The notes under the pieces are model-generated. The model worked only from the letters and a program-made list of their open reading frames with translations, did no database searches and was not told the origin of the DNA. A stretch of 64,000 nt of DNA from Sphingomonas beigongshangi (GTDB lineage Bacteria; Pseudomonadota; Alphaproteobacteria; Sphingomonadales; Sphingomonadaceae), in contig NZ_JADHDT010000001.1 in assembly GCF_016820445.1 (NCBI RefSeq), positions 372,001 through 436,000 of the forward strand, in the 5' to 3' direction. The translations under genes and the position numbers were made by a program. Below are positions 55,183 to 63,480 of this stretch, in pieces (the stretch's first letter is position 1; the number at the start of each line of letters is the position of its first letter).

Positions 55183-55620
55183 ATGCGTAAGGTCCTTCCG
55201 ATCATGGCAGCTGCCATGCTGATCAGCCCAGCCGCGTTCGCGCAGACCACCACCACCGGCGGTTCTACGACGGGCTCGATGAGCGGCCAGACCACCACGT
55301 CGCCGACCGACCAGACGACCACGTCGGGCAGCATGTCGACGCAGTCGCGCGGCAAGATGAACAAGCGTGGACGGAGCAGCCGCGCCGGAACCAACGGCAG
55401 CACGACGGGCGTCGACAATTCGACGGGCACGTCGACCACGGGCAGCATGGGCGGCACGACCGGCACCACCGATACGATGGGCGGCACGACCGGCACCGGC
55501 ACGGGCACGACCACCGGCACGATGGGTGGCGGCACGACCGGCACGATGGGCGGCACTTCGACCACCGGCACGATGGGCGGCACCGCCGGCACGACCACCG
55601 GCACGCCGACGCCGCAATAA
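55183..55620 (+). CDS. secreted Thr/Gly-rich low-complexity protein
   Basis: A 145-residue protein with a clear signal peptide (KVLPIMAAAMLISPAAFAQ). The mature part is almost entirely Thr, Gly, Ser and Met in irregular repeats of TTG, GTMGG and TTGT, interrupted by one basic island (SRGKMNKRGRSSRAG). A good ribosome site (AGGAG) precedes the ATG and a strong terminator follows the stop, so it is an expressed gene. Such composition suggests a disordered envelope or extracellular protein. No family or function can be assigned. Confidence 0.8.
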   Translation: MRKVLPIMAAAMLISPAAFAQTTTTGGSTTGSMSGQTTTSPTDQTTTSGSMSTQSRGKMNKRGRSSRAGTNGSTTGVDNSTGTSTTGSMGGTTGTTDTMGGTTGTGTGTTTGTMGGGTTGTMGGTSTTGTMGGTAGTTTGTPTPQ

Positions 55621-55647
55621 CGGCCTCGCCTTACGAGGCTAGCGAAG

Positions 55648-55678
55648 GGCCGGCTGACGTCATGTCAGCCGGCCTTTT
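55648..55678. terminator. rho-independent terminator after the Thr/Gly-rich gene
   Basis: A perfect 11-base-pair stem GGCCGGCTGAC / GTCAGCCGGCC with a 5-base loop is followed by TTTT on the plus strand. It lies 27 bases after the stop codon and 13 bases before the end of the convergent purA gene. The opposite strand has a shorter T run, so it may work partly in both directions. Confidence 0.9.
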
Positions 55679-55690
55679 CGCGTGTCCGGA

Positions 55691-56980
55691 TCAGTCGGCG
55701 AACGGATCGCGGACCAGGATCGTGTCCTCGCGTTCCGGGCTGGTCGACACCAGCGCGACGGGGCAGCGGATCAGTTCCTCGACGCGCCGGATGTACTTGA
55801 TCGCCTGCGCCGGCAGGTCCGCCCAGCTGCGCGCGCCGGCGGTGGACTGCTGCCAGCCTTCCATTTCCTCGTACACCGGCTCGACCGCCGCCTGATCGGC
55901 GGCATGGGCGGGGAAATAGTCGATCGTCTCGCCGTTCAGCCGATAGCCGGTGCAGATCTTCACCGTGTCGAAGCCATCCAGCACGTCGATCTTGGTCAGC
56001 GCGATCCCGGTGATCCCGCCGACCGCCGCCGACTGGCGCAGCAGCACCGTGTCGATCCAGCCGCAGCGGCGCTTGCGTCCCGTCACCGTGCCGAACTCGT
56101 GGCCGCGCACGCCCAGTCGTTCGCCCGTCTCGTCGTGCAGCTCGGTCGGGAAGGGACCGGAGCCGACACGCGTGGTGTAGGCCTTGGCGATGCCCAGTAC
56201 GAAACCGACGGCCGCCGGCCCCAGCCCCGACCCGCCCGCCGCCGTGCCAGCGATCGTGTTGGAGGACGTGACGAACGGATAGGTGCCGTGGTCGACGTCC
56301 AGCAGCACGCCCTGCGCGCCCTCGAACAGGATCCGCTTGCCGCGTCCCTTCGCCTCGTTGAGATCGCGCCACACGGGCTTGGCGAAGGGCAGGACGAAGC
56401 CCGCGATGTCGCTTAGCTCCGCGATCAGTCCCTCGCGATCGATCGGCACGGCGCCGAACCCCGCGCGCAGGGCATCGTGATGCGCGAGCAGCCGGTCGAG
56501 CTGCGGCCCGAGGTCGTTGAGATGCGCAAGGTCGCAGACGCGGATCGCACGGCGGCCGACCTTGTCCTCATAGGCCGGGCCGATACCGCGGCGCGTCGTG
56601 CCGATCTTGCCCGCGCCGCTCGCATCCTCGCGCAAGCCGTCGAGATCGCGGTGCAGCGGCAGGATCAGTGCGCAACTGTCGGCGATCCGCAGCGTATCGG
56701 GGGTCGCGACGACGCCCTGATCGGCAAGCCGCTCGATCTCCGCCTTGAGCGCCCAGGGATCGAGCACCACGCCATTGCCGATCACCGAGGGCGTGCCGCG
56801 CACGATGCCCGACGGCAGCAGCGACAGCTTGTAGACATTCTCGCCGACGACGAGCGTGTGGCCGGCATTGTGCCCGCCCTGGAATCGCACGACGATGTCG
56901 GCGCGCTCCGCCAGCCAGTCGACGATCTTGCCCTTGCCCTCGTCGCCCCATTGGGCGCCGATCACCGCGACGTTCGCCAT
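55691..56980 (-). CDS. purA: adenylosuccinate synthetase
   Basis: Joins IMP and aspartate with GTP, the first committed step to AMP. The 429-residue protein starts with the family motif [20 protein letters not shown] (catalytic Asp and Lys), followed by the second catalytic residue in [10 protein letters not shown], the [14 protein letters not shown] loop, [19 protein letters not shown] and the C-terminal [11 protein letters not shown]. Length is normal. It follows hisZ after a 175-base gap in the same orientation, an arrangement frequent in sphingomonads. Confidence 0.97.
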   Translation of the reverse strand: MANVAVIGAQWGDEGKGKIVDWLAERADIVVRFQGGHNAGHTLVVGENVYKLSLLPSGIVRGTPSVIGNGVVLDPWALKAEIERLADQGVVATPDTLRIADSCALILPLHRDLDGLREDASGAGKIGTTRRGIGPAYEDKVGRRAIRVCDLAHLNDLGPQLDRLLAHHDALRAGFGAVPIDREGLIAELSDIAGFVLPFAKPVWRDLNEAKGRGKRILFEGAQGVLLDVDHGTYPFVTSSNTIAGTAAGGSGLGPAAVGFVLGIAKAYTTRVGSGPFPTELHDETGERLGVRGHEFGTVTGRKRRCGWIDTVLLRQSAAVGGITGIALTKIDVLDGFDTVKICTGYRLNGETIDYFPAHAADQAAVEPVYEEMEGWQQSTAGARSWADLPAQAIKYIRRVEELIRCPVALVSTSPEREDTILVRDPFAD

Positions 56981-57155
56981 GTACAGGTCTCCACCTGCCG
57001 GCCAGACCCGGCGCGCCCTTCGACAGGACTCGGCGCGGCGGGATTTCCATCAAGTGCGGGCGGGCGGTTAGCGGCGCGCGCCCGCGGGGTCAACCGTGGA
57101 GGTACGTTATTGCCGGTTCCGCCCGGTCGGCGCCAGGGACGCTCGCCGATCGGTC

Positions 57156-58259
57156 TCAGACCGGCTGTGCCACGCCGTCCTTCCATAGGTGGGTGCACAA
57201 TTGCGCCTGCGGCGTATCGTCCGCTTCCAGCGCCGCCACCGTGACCCAGCCGGCGGCGCGCATCGCCGCACCGTCGGCCACCGGCGTGCCGAGCGGCAGG
57301 AACAGCCGGCGACGCTCGACCGCACCGGCGGTCGCGACGATCGCATCGGCATAGAGCGAAAAGCCCGTCGCGGGTTCCTCGCCCTCCGCCCCCACGATCA
57401 TATAGGTGCCGCCGCGCCCGACCTCCCGACTCGCGCCGGCGACGAACAGCGAGAAGCCGAGCCACGACTGATATTCGAAGCCATGTCGCTCGGTCGGGTC
57501 CAGGGTCAGCGCCACGCGGTCTCCCAAGGATACGGCGATCGCCGACAGCGCATCGAGACGGCTCGCCAGGACGCCCTTCGCGTCGAACGCGCGCAGCCGC
57601 GCGACCGCGGCGTCGAACGGCCCCGCCGCCTCGACCAGCGGCAGATAGGCGGGGGCCAGCGTCGCGACCGCACCGGCGTCCTTGGCGTCGAGCGCGCTGC
57701 GCAGCGGCTCGATCTGGTCCGCTGCCACCGGCAGGGGGCCGGCGGCGAGCGTCGCCACCAGATCGGGCAATGTGAAATCGATCGACAGGCCGCTCGCACC
57801 GGCCGCGCTCAGCGACTCGACCGCGACCCCGACGACTTCCGCCGCCGCCGCGACCGAATCGCGGCCGATGAGTTCGCAGCCGATCTGACGCCATTCGCGC
57901 GCCGGTGCGAGCTGGTCCGCGCGCAATCTGAGGACGGGACCGGCATAGGACAGGCGTACCGGACGCGGATGATGGCCCATGCGGGTCGCGGCGATCCGAG
58001 CGATCTGCGCGGTCATGTCGGGACGGATCGCCAGCGTGCGCTGCGACACCGGATCGACGAAGCGCACCGCGTCCGTCAGGGCGCCATCCTTCAGCCGCGA
58101 GGACAGGCCATCGGCATGTTCCGCGAGGGGCGGATCGACCCGCTCATAGCCGTGCAGACGCGCCGCCTCCAGCACGCGTGCCTCGACCGCGGCGGCGGCA
58201 TCGGCGTGCGGCGGCAGGCGGTCGTGGAATCCTTCGGGAAGCAGGCCGGTCGTCATCAT
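57156..58259 (-). CDS. hisZ: ATP phosphoribosyltransferase regulatory subunit
   Basis: A HisRS-like protein without aminoacylation activity that binds the short form of HisG and gives feedback control of histidine biosynthesis. The 367-residue sequence has class II synthetase-fold pieces: LLPEGFHDRLPPHA, VDPVSQRTLAIRPDMTAQIARI, EWRQIGCELIG and a C-terminal FVAGASREVGRGGTYMIVG. It lacks the anticodon-binding domain of true HisRS. Two adjacent ATG codons at 58259 and 58256 are equivalent starts. hisG is not in the window. It lies downstream of serA with a palindromic repeat in the gap. Confidence 0.9.
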   Translation of the reverse strand: MMTTGLLPEGFHDRLPPHADAAAAVEARVLEAARLHGYERVDPPLAEHADGLSSRLKDGALTDAVRFVDPVSQRTLAIRPDMTAQIARIAATRMGHHPRPVRLSYAGPVLRLRADQLAPAREWRQIGCELIGRDSVAAAAEVVGVAVESLSAAGASGLSIDFTLPDLVATLAAGPLPVAADQIEPLRSALDAKDAGAVATLAPAYLPLVEAAGPFDAAVARLRAFDAKGVLASRLDALSAIAVSLGDRVALTLDPTERHGFEYQSWLGFSLFVAGASREVGRGGTYMIVGAEGEEPATGFSLYADAIVATAGAVERRRLFLPLGTPVADGAAMRAAGWVTVAALEADDTPQAQLCTHLWKDGVAQPV

Positions 58260-58340
58260 GGCTCGCCCGATAGCCCGCTTGCGCGCGCCGCGCCACTGGC
58301 GGTTCCGGCGCTGCCCCTCACCCTATTGGCCGGCATCGCC

Positions 58341-58375
58341 GTCTCTTCCCGCTCCCGGCGGGAGAAGGAAGAGAC
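58341..58375. repeat. GTCTCTTCC/GGAAGAGAC hairpin between serA and hisZ
   Basis: A 9-base stem (58341-58349 with 58367-58375) encloses a CTCCCG/CGGGAG inner stem. It resembles the palindrome at 63261, which also joins TCTTCC and GGAAGAG arms. It lies 36 bases after the serA stop and may act as a weak terminator or transcript-end stabiliser. Confidence 0.7.
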
Positions 58376-58410
58376 GCCCGGACGGCGGGGATCGGGACAG
58401 GTCCGGCGGT

Positions 58411-59988
58411 TTAGAAGGACAGCCCCATCGCCGTCTTCACGCCCGGCAGCGCCTTGACGCGGGCGAGCAGGTCCCCGCTGACCGGCTCGTCGACCGAGAG
58501 CAGCAGCACCGCCTCGCCACCCGCCGAGCGGCGGCCGAGGTGGAAGGTGCCGATGTTGACCCCAGCCTCGCCCAGCGTCGTGCCGAGCCGGCCGATGAAG
58601 CCCGGCGCGTCCTCGTTGACGACATAGAGCATCTGGCCGGCCAGATCGGCCTCGACCTTGATCCCGAACAGCTCGACGAGACGCGCTGCCTGGTCGCCGA
58701 ACAACGTGCCCGCGACGGAACGCTCGCCGTCCGCCGTCTTCACCGACACGCGCAGCAGCGTGTGGTAATCGCCCTCGCGCTCGGTACGCACCTCGCGCAC
58801 CTCCATGCCGCGATCCTTCGCCAGGAAGGGTGCGTTGACCATGTTCACCGTGTCGGTCTGATTGCGCAGGAAGCCCGCCAAGACCGCGCTGGTGATCGGC
58901 TTGGGGTTGAGTTCCGCCGCCGCGCCCTCGGTATGGATCGAGATGCGTGCGATCGCGCCCGTGGTCAGCTGGCCGACGAGGCTGCCGAGCTTCTCGGCCA
59001 GTGCCATATAGGGCTTCAGCTTCGGCGCTTCCTCCGCCGACAGGCTCGGTACGTTCAGCGCGTTGGTCACGCCGCCCGATACCAGATAGTCCGCCATCTG
59101 CTCGGCGACCTGGATGGCGACGTTGACCTGGGCTTCGGTCGTCGAGGCGCCGAGGTGCGGCGTCGAGACGAAATTGGGCGTGCCGAACAGCGGCGAGGCC
59201 TTGGCCGGCTCCTCGACGAACACGTCGAGCGCGGCGCCGGCGATATGGCCGCTGTCGAGCCCTTCCTTCAACGCCGCCTCGTCGATCAGGCCGCCGCGCG
59301 CGCAGTTGATGATGCGCACGCCCTTCTTCGTCTTCGCCAGATTCTCCGCCGACAGGATGTTGCGCGTCTGGTCGGTCAGCGGCGTGTGCAGGGTAATGAA
59401 GTCGGCACGGGCGAGCAGGTCGTCCAGCGTCACCTTCTCGACGCCCATCTCCACCGCGCGCTCGGGCGTCAGGAACGGGTCGAAGGCGACGACCTTCATC
59501 TTCAGCCCCCGCGCACGGTCGGCGACGATCGAGCCGATATTGCCCGCACCGATGAGGCCGAGCGTCTTGGCGGTCAGCTCGACCCCCATGAAGCGGTTCT
59601 TTTCCCACTTGCCCGCCTGGGTCGAGGCGTCCGCCTCCGGCAGCTGGCGTGCGAGGGCGAACATCAGCGCGATTGCATGTTCGGCGGTGGTGATCGAATT
59701 GCCGAACGGCGTGTTCATCACGACGACGCCCTTCGCTGATGCGGCGGGGATATCGACATTGTCGACACCGATGCCGGCGCGCCCGACGACCTTCAGATTG
59801 GTCGCATGGTCCAGAATATCCCTGGTCACCTTGGTCGACGACCGGATGGCGAGCCCGTCATACTGGCCGATGATGGCCTTCAATTCGTCCGGCGTCTTGC
59901 CGGTGATCTCGTCGACCTCGACGCCGCGCTCGCGAAAGATCTGCGCGGCCTTGGGATCCATTTTATCGCTGATGAGGACTTTGGGCAT
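58411..59988 (-). CDS. serA: D-3-phosphoglycerate dehydrogenase
   Basis: First step of serine biosynthesis, oxidising 3-phosphoglycerate with NAD. This is the long 525-residue form. Substrate domain at both ends of the first half (MPKVLISDKMDP, GRAGIGVDNVDIPAAS), NAD domain with GLIGAGNIGSIVADRA, the catalytic histidine in TPHLGASTTEAQ, an intervening domain at about 320-450 and a C-terminal ACT domain (MLYVVNEDAPGFIGRLG), which usually binds serine. The ATG at 59988 gives the conserved start; longer upstream frames run into a palindromic repeat. It follows serC in the same direction after 153 bases containing that repeat. Confidence 0.96.
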   Translation of the reverse strand: MPKVLISDKMDPKAAQIFRERGVEVDEITGKTPDELKAIIGQYDGLAIRSSTKVTRDILDHATNLKVVGRAGIGVDNVDIPAASAKGVVVMNTPFGNSITTAEHAIALMFALARQLPEADASTQAGKWEKNRFMGVELTAKTLGLIGAGNIGSIVADRARGLKMKVVAFDPFLTPERAVEMGVEKVTLDDLLARADFITLHTPLTDQTRNILSAENLAKTKKGVRIINCARGGLIDEAALKEGLDSGHIAGAALDVFVEEPAKASPLFGTPNFVSTPHLGASTTEAQVNVAIQVAEQMADYLVSGGVTNALNVPSLSAEEAPKLKPYMALAEKLGSLVGQLTTGAIARISIHTEGAAAELNPKPITSAVLAGFLRNQTDTVNMVNAPFLAKDRGMEVREVRTEREGDYHTLLRVSVKTADGERSVAGTLFGDQAARLVELFGIKVEADLAGQMLYVVNEDAPGFIGRLGTTLGEAGVNIGTFHLGRRSAGGEAVLLLSVDEPVSGDLLARVKALPGVKTAMGLSF

Positions 59989-60029
59989 GAAATGGCCTTT
60001 CTGGAAAGACGGGATCGCGGCCCTCCGCT

Positions 60030-60123
60030 CGTCACCCCGGCGAAAGCCGGGGCCCATGAATACGGAACGCTTGAAGTCGCAGCCGTATCGCGTCCGTGGG
60101 TCCCGGCTTTCGCCGGGATGACG
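60030..60123. repeat. inverted pair of CGGCGAAAGCCGG repeats in the serC-serA gap
   Basis: Two 27-base arms, 60030-60056 and 60097-60123, are inverted copies matching at 25 of 27 positions. Each contains its own CCCGGC/GCCGGG palindrome around GAAA. The 40 bases between them are not repeated. GTCATCCCGGCGAAAGCCGGG-type sequences are common dispersed intergenic repeats in sphingomonads and relatives. In RNA the pair would fold into one long hairpin between the two coding regions and could set their relative expression. Confidence 0.85.
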
Positions 60124-60141
60124 ATGGGGGTCGGGAGAAAG

Positions 60142-61296
60142 TTAGGCCGCCGCCTTGGCGGTGGCGTAGGCCCAGTCGAGCCACGGCCCGAGCGCTTCGA
60201 TATCCGCCGTGTCGACCGTGGCGCCGCACCAGATGCGCAGGCCCGGCGGTGCGTCGCGATAGCCGCCGATGTCATAGGCGGCGTCCTCCGCCTCGAGCAG
60301 CGAGACCATTTTCTTGATGACGGCCTCGTCCGCGTCGACCGTCAGGCAGACGCTGGTCCTCGACCGCGACGCCGGGTCCTCCGCGAGGTGACCGAGCCAG
60401 TCGCGCGCCTCGACGATCCGGTCGAGCGCGGCGGCGTTCGCGTCGGACCGCGCGATCAGCCCCCCCTGTCCCAGCGACTTCGCCCATTCGAGGCTGAAGA
60501 TCGCATCCTCGACGGCAAGCATCGACGGCGTGTTGATCGTCTCGCCCTTGAAGATGCCCTCGGTCAGCTTGCCCTTCGACACCAGGCGGAACACCTTGGG
60601 CAGCGGCCAGGCGGGCGTGTAGCTCTCGAGCCGTTCGACGGCGCGCGGGCCGAGGATCAGTACGCCATGCGCGCCCTCGCCGCCCAGCACCTTCTGCCAG
60701 CTGAAGGTCGCGACGTCGATCTTGTCCCAGGGCAGGTCATAGGCGAAGACGCCGCTGGTCGCGTCGGCGAAGCTCAGCCCCTCGCGGTTCTCGGCGATCC
60801 AGTCGCCGTTCGGCACGCGCACGCCGCTGGTGGTGCCGTTCCAGGTGAACAGCACGTCGGTCGCCCAGTCGACCTGCGTGAGGTCGGGTAGCTGGCCGTA
60901 GTCGGCACGGATCACCTTGGGGTCGATCTTCAGCTGCTTGACCGCATCGGTCACCCAACCTTCGCCGAAGCTTTCCCAGGCGAGCGCGGTAACCGGGCGG
61001 GCGCCGAGCATCGTCCACATCGCCATTTCGAAGGCGCCGGTGTCGGAGCCAGGGACGATGCCGATGCGATGCGTGTCGGGCAGGCCGAGCAGCTCGCGCA
61101 TCAGGTCGATGCAATATTGCAGGCGCTGCTTGCCGAGCTTCGAGCGGTGAGAGCGGCCGAGGACGGCGGTCGCGAGCTTGGCGGGATCGTAGCCGGGTGG
61201 CTTGGCGCAGGGGCCGGACGAGAATTGGGGGCGCGCCGGCTTGGCGGCGGGTTTCGCGGGCGCAATGGTAGCGTCGGCGAGCGTCGTATCAGTCAT
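60142..61296 (-). CDS. serC: phosphoserine aminotransferase
   Basis: PLP enzyme of 384 residues for the second step of serine synthesis and, in many bacteria, for pyridoxal phosphate synthesis. It belongs to the serC subtype common in alphaproteobacteria, with RPQFSSGPCAKPPGYDP at the start, GIVPGSDTGAFEMAMW, LFTWNGTTSGVRVP and the PLP-lysine motif TFSWQKVLGGEGAHG. The N-terminal Ala/Pro/Lys stretch (PAKPAAKPA) is a lineage extension. The ATG at 61296 is preceded by GGAGAG, which lies within a small hairpin. The gene leads the serC-serA unit. Confidence 0.95.
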   Translation of the reverse strand: MTDTTLADATIAPAKPAAKPARPQFSSGPCAKPPGYDPAKLATAVLGRSHRSKLGKQRLQYCIDLMRELLGLPDTHRIGIVPGSDTGAFEMAMWTMLGARPVTALAWESFGEGWVTDAVKQLKIDPKVIRADYGQLPDLTQVDWATDVLFTWNGTTSGVRVPNGDWIAENREGLSFADATSGVFAYDLPWDKIDVATFSWQKVLGGEGAHGVLILGPRAVERLESYTPAWPLPKVFRLVSKGKLTEGIFKGETINTPSMLAVEDAIFSLEWAKSLGQGGLIARSDANAAALDRIVEARDWLGHLAEDPASRSRTSVCLTVDADEAVIKKMVSLLEAEDAAYDIGGYRDAPPGLRIWCGATVDTADIEALGPWLDWAYATAKAAA

Positions 61297-61355
61297 GTAG
61301 ACTCTCCTCACAGAGAGCACGCGCGGCGTTGGGACCGCGTGGCCCGTCGACGGCC
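61297..61355 (-). promoter_or_regulatory. structured serC leader, candidate serC RNA motif
   Basis: The bases just before serC can form consecutive hairpins. The nearest pairs CTCTC with GAGAG (61302-61317) and buries the GGAGAG ribosome site. The next pairs CGCGG with CCGCG (61320-61341 including closing pairs), and a third pairs GGCC with GGCC (61341-61355), sharing a base with the second and so possibly alternative to it. A conserved serC leader motif has been described upstream of serC in alphaproteobacteria. I recognise the arrangement but cannot align it to the published consensus here. Confidence 0.45.
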
Positions 61356-61701
61356 CTAGGGATACGGACGTGACGTGGCAAGCGGGAAAGTTCGGATCGA
61401 TCGCCTCTGTGGGCCGCTGCACAATTTTCGATCGGAGCCGGGCGACACCACGGACTTTCCTGACTGCGCGAACGACGTGGACAGTCCTTGGGCCGGCCGT
61501 CACGGTAACATCGTGCCCGATACCCGCGTCCGCCCAGCCCTGACGGTGAACGGCTTTCGGGTCGTCTCTCCGGCGGATCGGTCCGACACCAATCGGCCCC
61601 CATCCGTCGGTCCACCGCCGTTTCCGCGCGGGTCGTCACGCAAAGCCGCTTTCGGGCGGCCGCCGTCTTCCGCCGGCCGATCCGCGCGATAGGAAGTGGA
61701 G
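61356..61701. other. serC to extensin-gene intergenic region
   Basis: Divergent gap of about 345 bases beyond the serC leader. It should contain the serC promoter and that of the extensin-like gene, but I cannot point to a convincing -35/-10 pair. Short open frames in it have no ribosome site or recognisable product. Near its right end AGGAAG lies about five bases before the extensin-like start. Confidence 0.5.
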
Positions 61702-62346
61702 ATGCGTCGCCTCCTTGCCTGCTCGGTGCTGCTCGTCCTTCTTGCCGGTTGCGGCAGCCGCGAACGCGCCGCACCGCAGCGATCATCGATCGCCCTCGCC
61801 TCGCCTCGCGCCACCGCGCAGTGTCTGGCCGACCTGCGTGCGGACCATGTCGCCTACAGGGTCCTGCCCGATCGCGATTTCGGCAATGGCTGCGGCCTGT
61901 CCGGGGCGGTGCAGCTGGTCGAGATCGGCGTACCCGTCACCGGCGTCACCGCGATGCGGTGCGGCGAAGCGCGCGCCTTTTCCGCCTGGGTGCGCAATGC
62001 CGTCGGCCCCGCCGCCTATCAGATCCTCGGCAGCGAGCTCGCCAGCGTCCAGGGCATGGGCAGCTACGTATGCCGCAACGTCGTCGGTACGGCGGGGTCA
62101 GGCGACCGCCGCTCGGGCCACGCCATCGCCAATGCGGTCGACGTCGGCGGCGTGACGCTGAAGGACGGGCGGCGGATCAGCATCCTGAACGACTGGACCT
62201 CGCCCGACCCGCAGGTCCAGTCGTTCCTGTCGACGATCCACCGCTCCGCCTGCCGGCGCTTCGGCACCGTGCTGTCGCCCGCCTATAATGCGGCGCATCG
62301 CAATCACCTGCACCTGGAGGACGATGACGCGCATTTCTGCCGTTGA
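61702..62346 (+). CDS. extensin-family lipoprotein
   Basis: A 214-residue protein with a lipoprotein signal (LACSVLLVLLAGCGS, lipobox LAGC), so it is anchored in the envelope facing the periplasm. The remainder is the extensin-like C-terminal domain: CLADLRADHVAYRVLPDRDF, GCGLSGAVQL, MRCGEARAFSAWV and RRSGHAIANAVDVGGVTL, ending in HRNHLHLED. The paired His and Asp positions resemble those of M15-type D-Ala-D-Ala peptidases, so a cell-wall role is plausible but unproven. I start at the ATG at 61702; a GTG two codons upstream is also possible. Confidence 0.9.
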   Translation: MRRLLACSVLLVLLAGCGSRERAAPQRSSIALASPRATAQCLADLRADHVAYRVLPDRDFGNGCGLSGAVQLVEIGVPVTGVTAMRCGEARAFSAWVRNAVGPAAYQILGSELASVQGMGSYVCRNVVGTAGSGDRRSGHAIANAVDVGGVTLKDGRRISILNDWTSPDPQVQSFLSTIHRSACRRFGTVLSPAYNAAHRNHLHLEDDDAHFCR

Positions 62347-62378
62347 GCGCCTGTCGGCTTTGCTCTAACCCGGCGAAA

Positions 62379-63254
62379 ATGACCGATACACGAGTACCCG
62401 CGCGCGTCTTCCCGCATGCCAAGCAGGACGCAGAAAGCGCCAAGGCGGCGATTTCCACGCCGCAGACCGAGCATCCCGCCTACAAACTCGCCTTTCAGGA
62501 CATGGACTTCCTGCTCCGCGAGGATCTGCGCCCCGTCCGTTTCCAGCTCGAGCTGCTGAAGCCCGAATTGCTGCTGGAAGAGGCGAAGATCGCGTCGACC
62601 TTCGTCATGTACGGCTCGGCGCGCATTCCCGAGCCGGCGAAGGCCAAGGCGCTGCTCGACATGGCGAGCGACGATACCGCCCGCGCGATCGCCGAGAAGC
62701 TGGTCGCCAAGAGCCGCTATTACGAGGTCGCGCGCGAGCTGGCGCAGATCGCCAGCCGCGTTCCGCGCGACCAGAACGGCATGCGCCAGTTCGTCGTCTG
62801 CTCGGGCGGCGGCCCCTCGATCATGGAAGCCGCGAACCGCGGCGCGACCGACGTCGGCGCGGAATCGATCGGGCTCAACATCGTCCTGCCGCACGAACAG
62901 GCGCCCAATCCCTATGTCACGCCCTCGCTAAGCTTCCAGTTCCATTATTTCGCCCTGCGCAAGATGCACTTCCTCCTGCGCGCCCGGGCCCTGGCAGCGT
63001 TTCCGGGAGGGTTCGGAACGTTCGACGAACTGTTCGAGCTGCTCACGCTGATCCAGACGGGCAAGATCAAGCCCATTCCCGTCCTGCTCTTCGGTCGCGA
63101 ATTCTGGGACAAGGTCGTGAACTTCCAGGCGCTCGTTGACGAAGGCGTCGTCAGTCAGCGCGATCTCGGGATTTTCACCTACGTCGAAACGGCCGAGGAG
63201 GCCTGGGACGTGGTGCGCGAATTCTACGAGGAACAGGCGCGCAAGGAAGGCTGA
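62379..63254 (+). CDS. LOG-family protein (TIGR00730-like)
   Basis: A 291-residue cytoplasmic protein with the Rossmann-like fold once labelled lysine decarboxylase. The diagnostic motif PGGFGTFDELFELLTLIQTG (PGGxGTxxE) is intact and preceded by CSGGGPSIMEAANRGA and the family's ALRKMHF segment. Members with this motif often cleave cytokinin nucleotides to the free base plus ribose 5-phosphate, though many act on ordinary nucleotides. The N-terminal 90 residues are an extension of the longer LOG subgroup. ATG chosen at 62379 (MTDTRVPARVF), 32 bases after the extensin-like gene. Confidence 0.9.
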   Translation: MTDTRVPARVFPHAKQDAESAKAAISTPQTEHPAYKLAFQDMDFLLREDLRPVRFQLELLKPELLLEEAKIASTFVMYGSARIPEPAKAKALLDMASDDTARAIAEKLVAKSRYYEVARELAQIASRVPRDQNGMRQFVVCSGGGPSIMEAANRGATDVGAESIGLNIVLPHEQAPNPYVTPSLSFQFHYFALRKMHFLLRARALAAFPGGFGTFDELFELLTLIQTGKIKPIPVLLFGREFWDKVVNFQALVDEGVVSQRDLGIFTYVETAEEAWDVVREFYEEQARKEG

Positions 63255-63260
63255 GCCTTC

Positions 63261-63289
63261 CTCCCCTCTTCCAGGGCGGAAGAGGGGAG
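63261..63289. repeat. 12-base-pair palindrome after the LOG gene
   Basis: CTCCCCTCTTCC-AGGGC-GGAAGAGGGGAG is a perfect 12-base inverted repeat six bases after the stop codon. It lies between convergent genes and can serve as a transcription end for either. It belongs to the same dispersed group as the palindromes at 42670, 58341 and 63450. Confidence 0.85.
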
Positions 63290-63449
63290 AGACGTTACGG
63301 GGGATCGGCCAGTGCCTGGTCCATATGCGTGGCAGTAGCGCCGGCCCGTTCCGGCCCTGCCGGATCGCACATCAGCGTGGCGCAATGGGCAAGGCCCCCT
63401 GCGCGGATCATGCCATCGACTTTCCTTGAGAGCCGATGACGGCAACACA

Positions 63450-63470
63450 CCTCCCCGGACGAGGGGGAGG
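63450..63470. repeat. CCTCCCC/GGGGAGG palindrome near the cytochrome stop
   Basis: CCTCCCC (63450-63456) pairs with GGGGAGG (63464-63470), ten bases from the cytochrome c stop codon. The 226-base gap from 63255 to 63480 contains this and the palindrome at 63261 and no gene. Confidence 0.7.
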
Positions 63471-63480
63471 GTCACGCGGC

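Noticed and set aside
55183..55620. A CRISPR-like array in the repetitive stretch
   Set aside because: The repeats are irregular short codon repeats in one reading frame with a signal peptide, without constant repeats or spacers.
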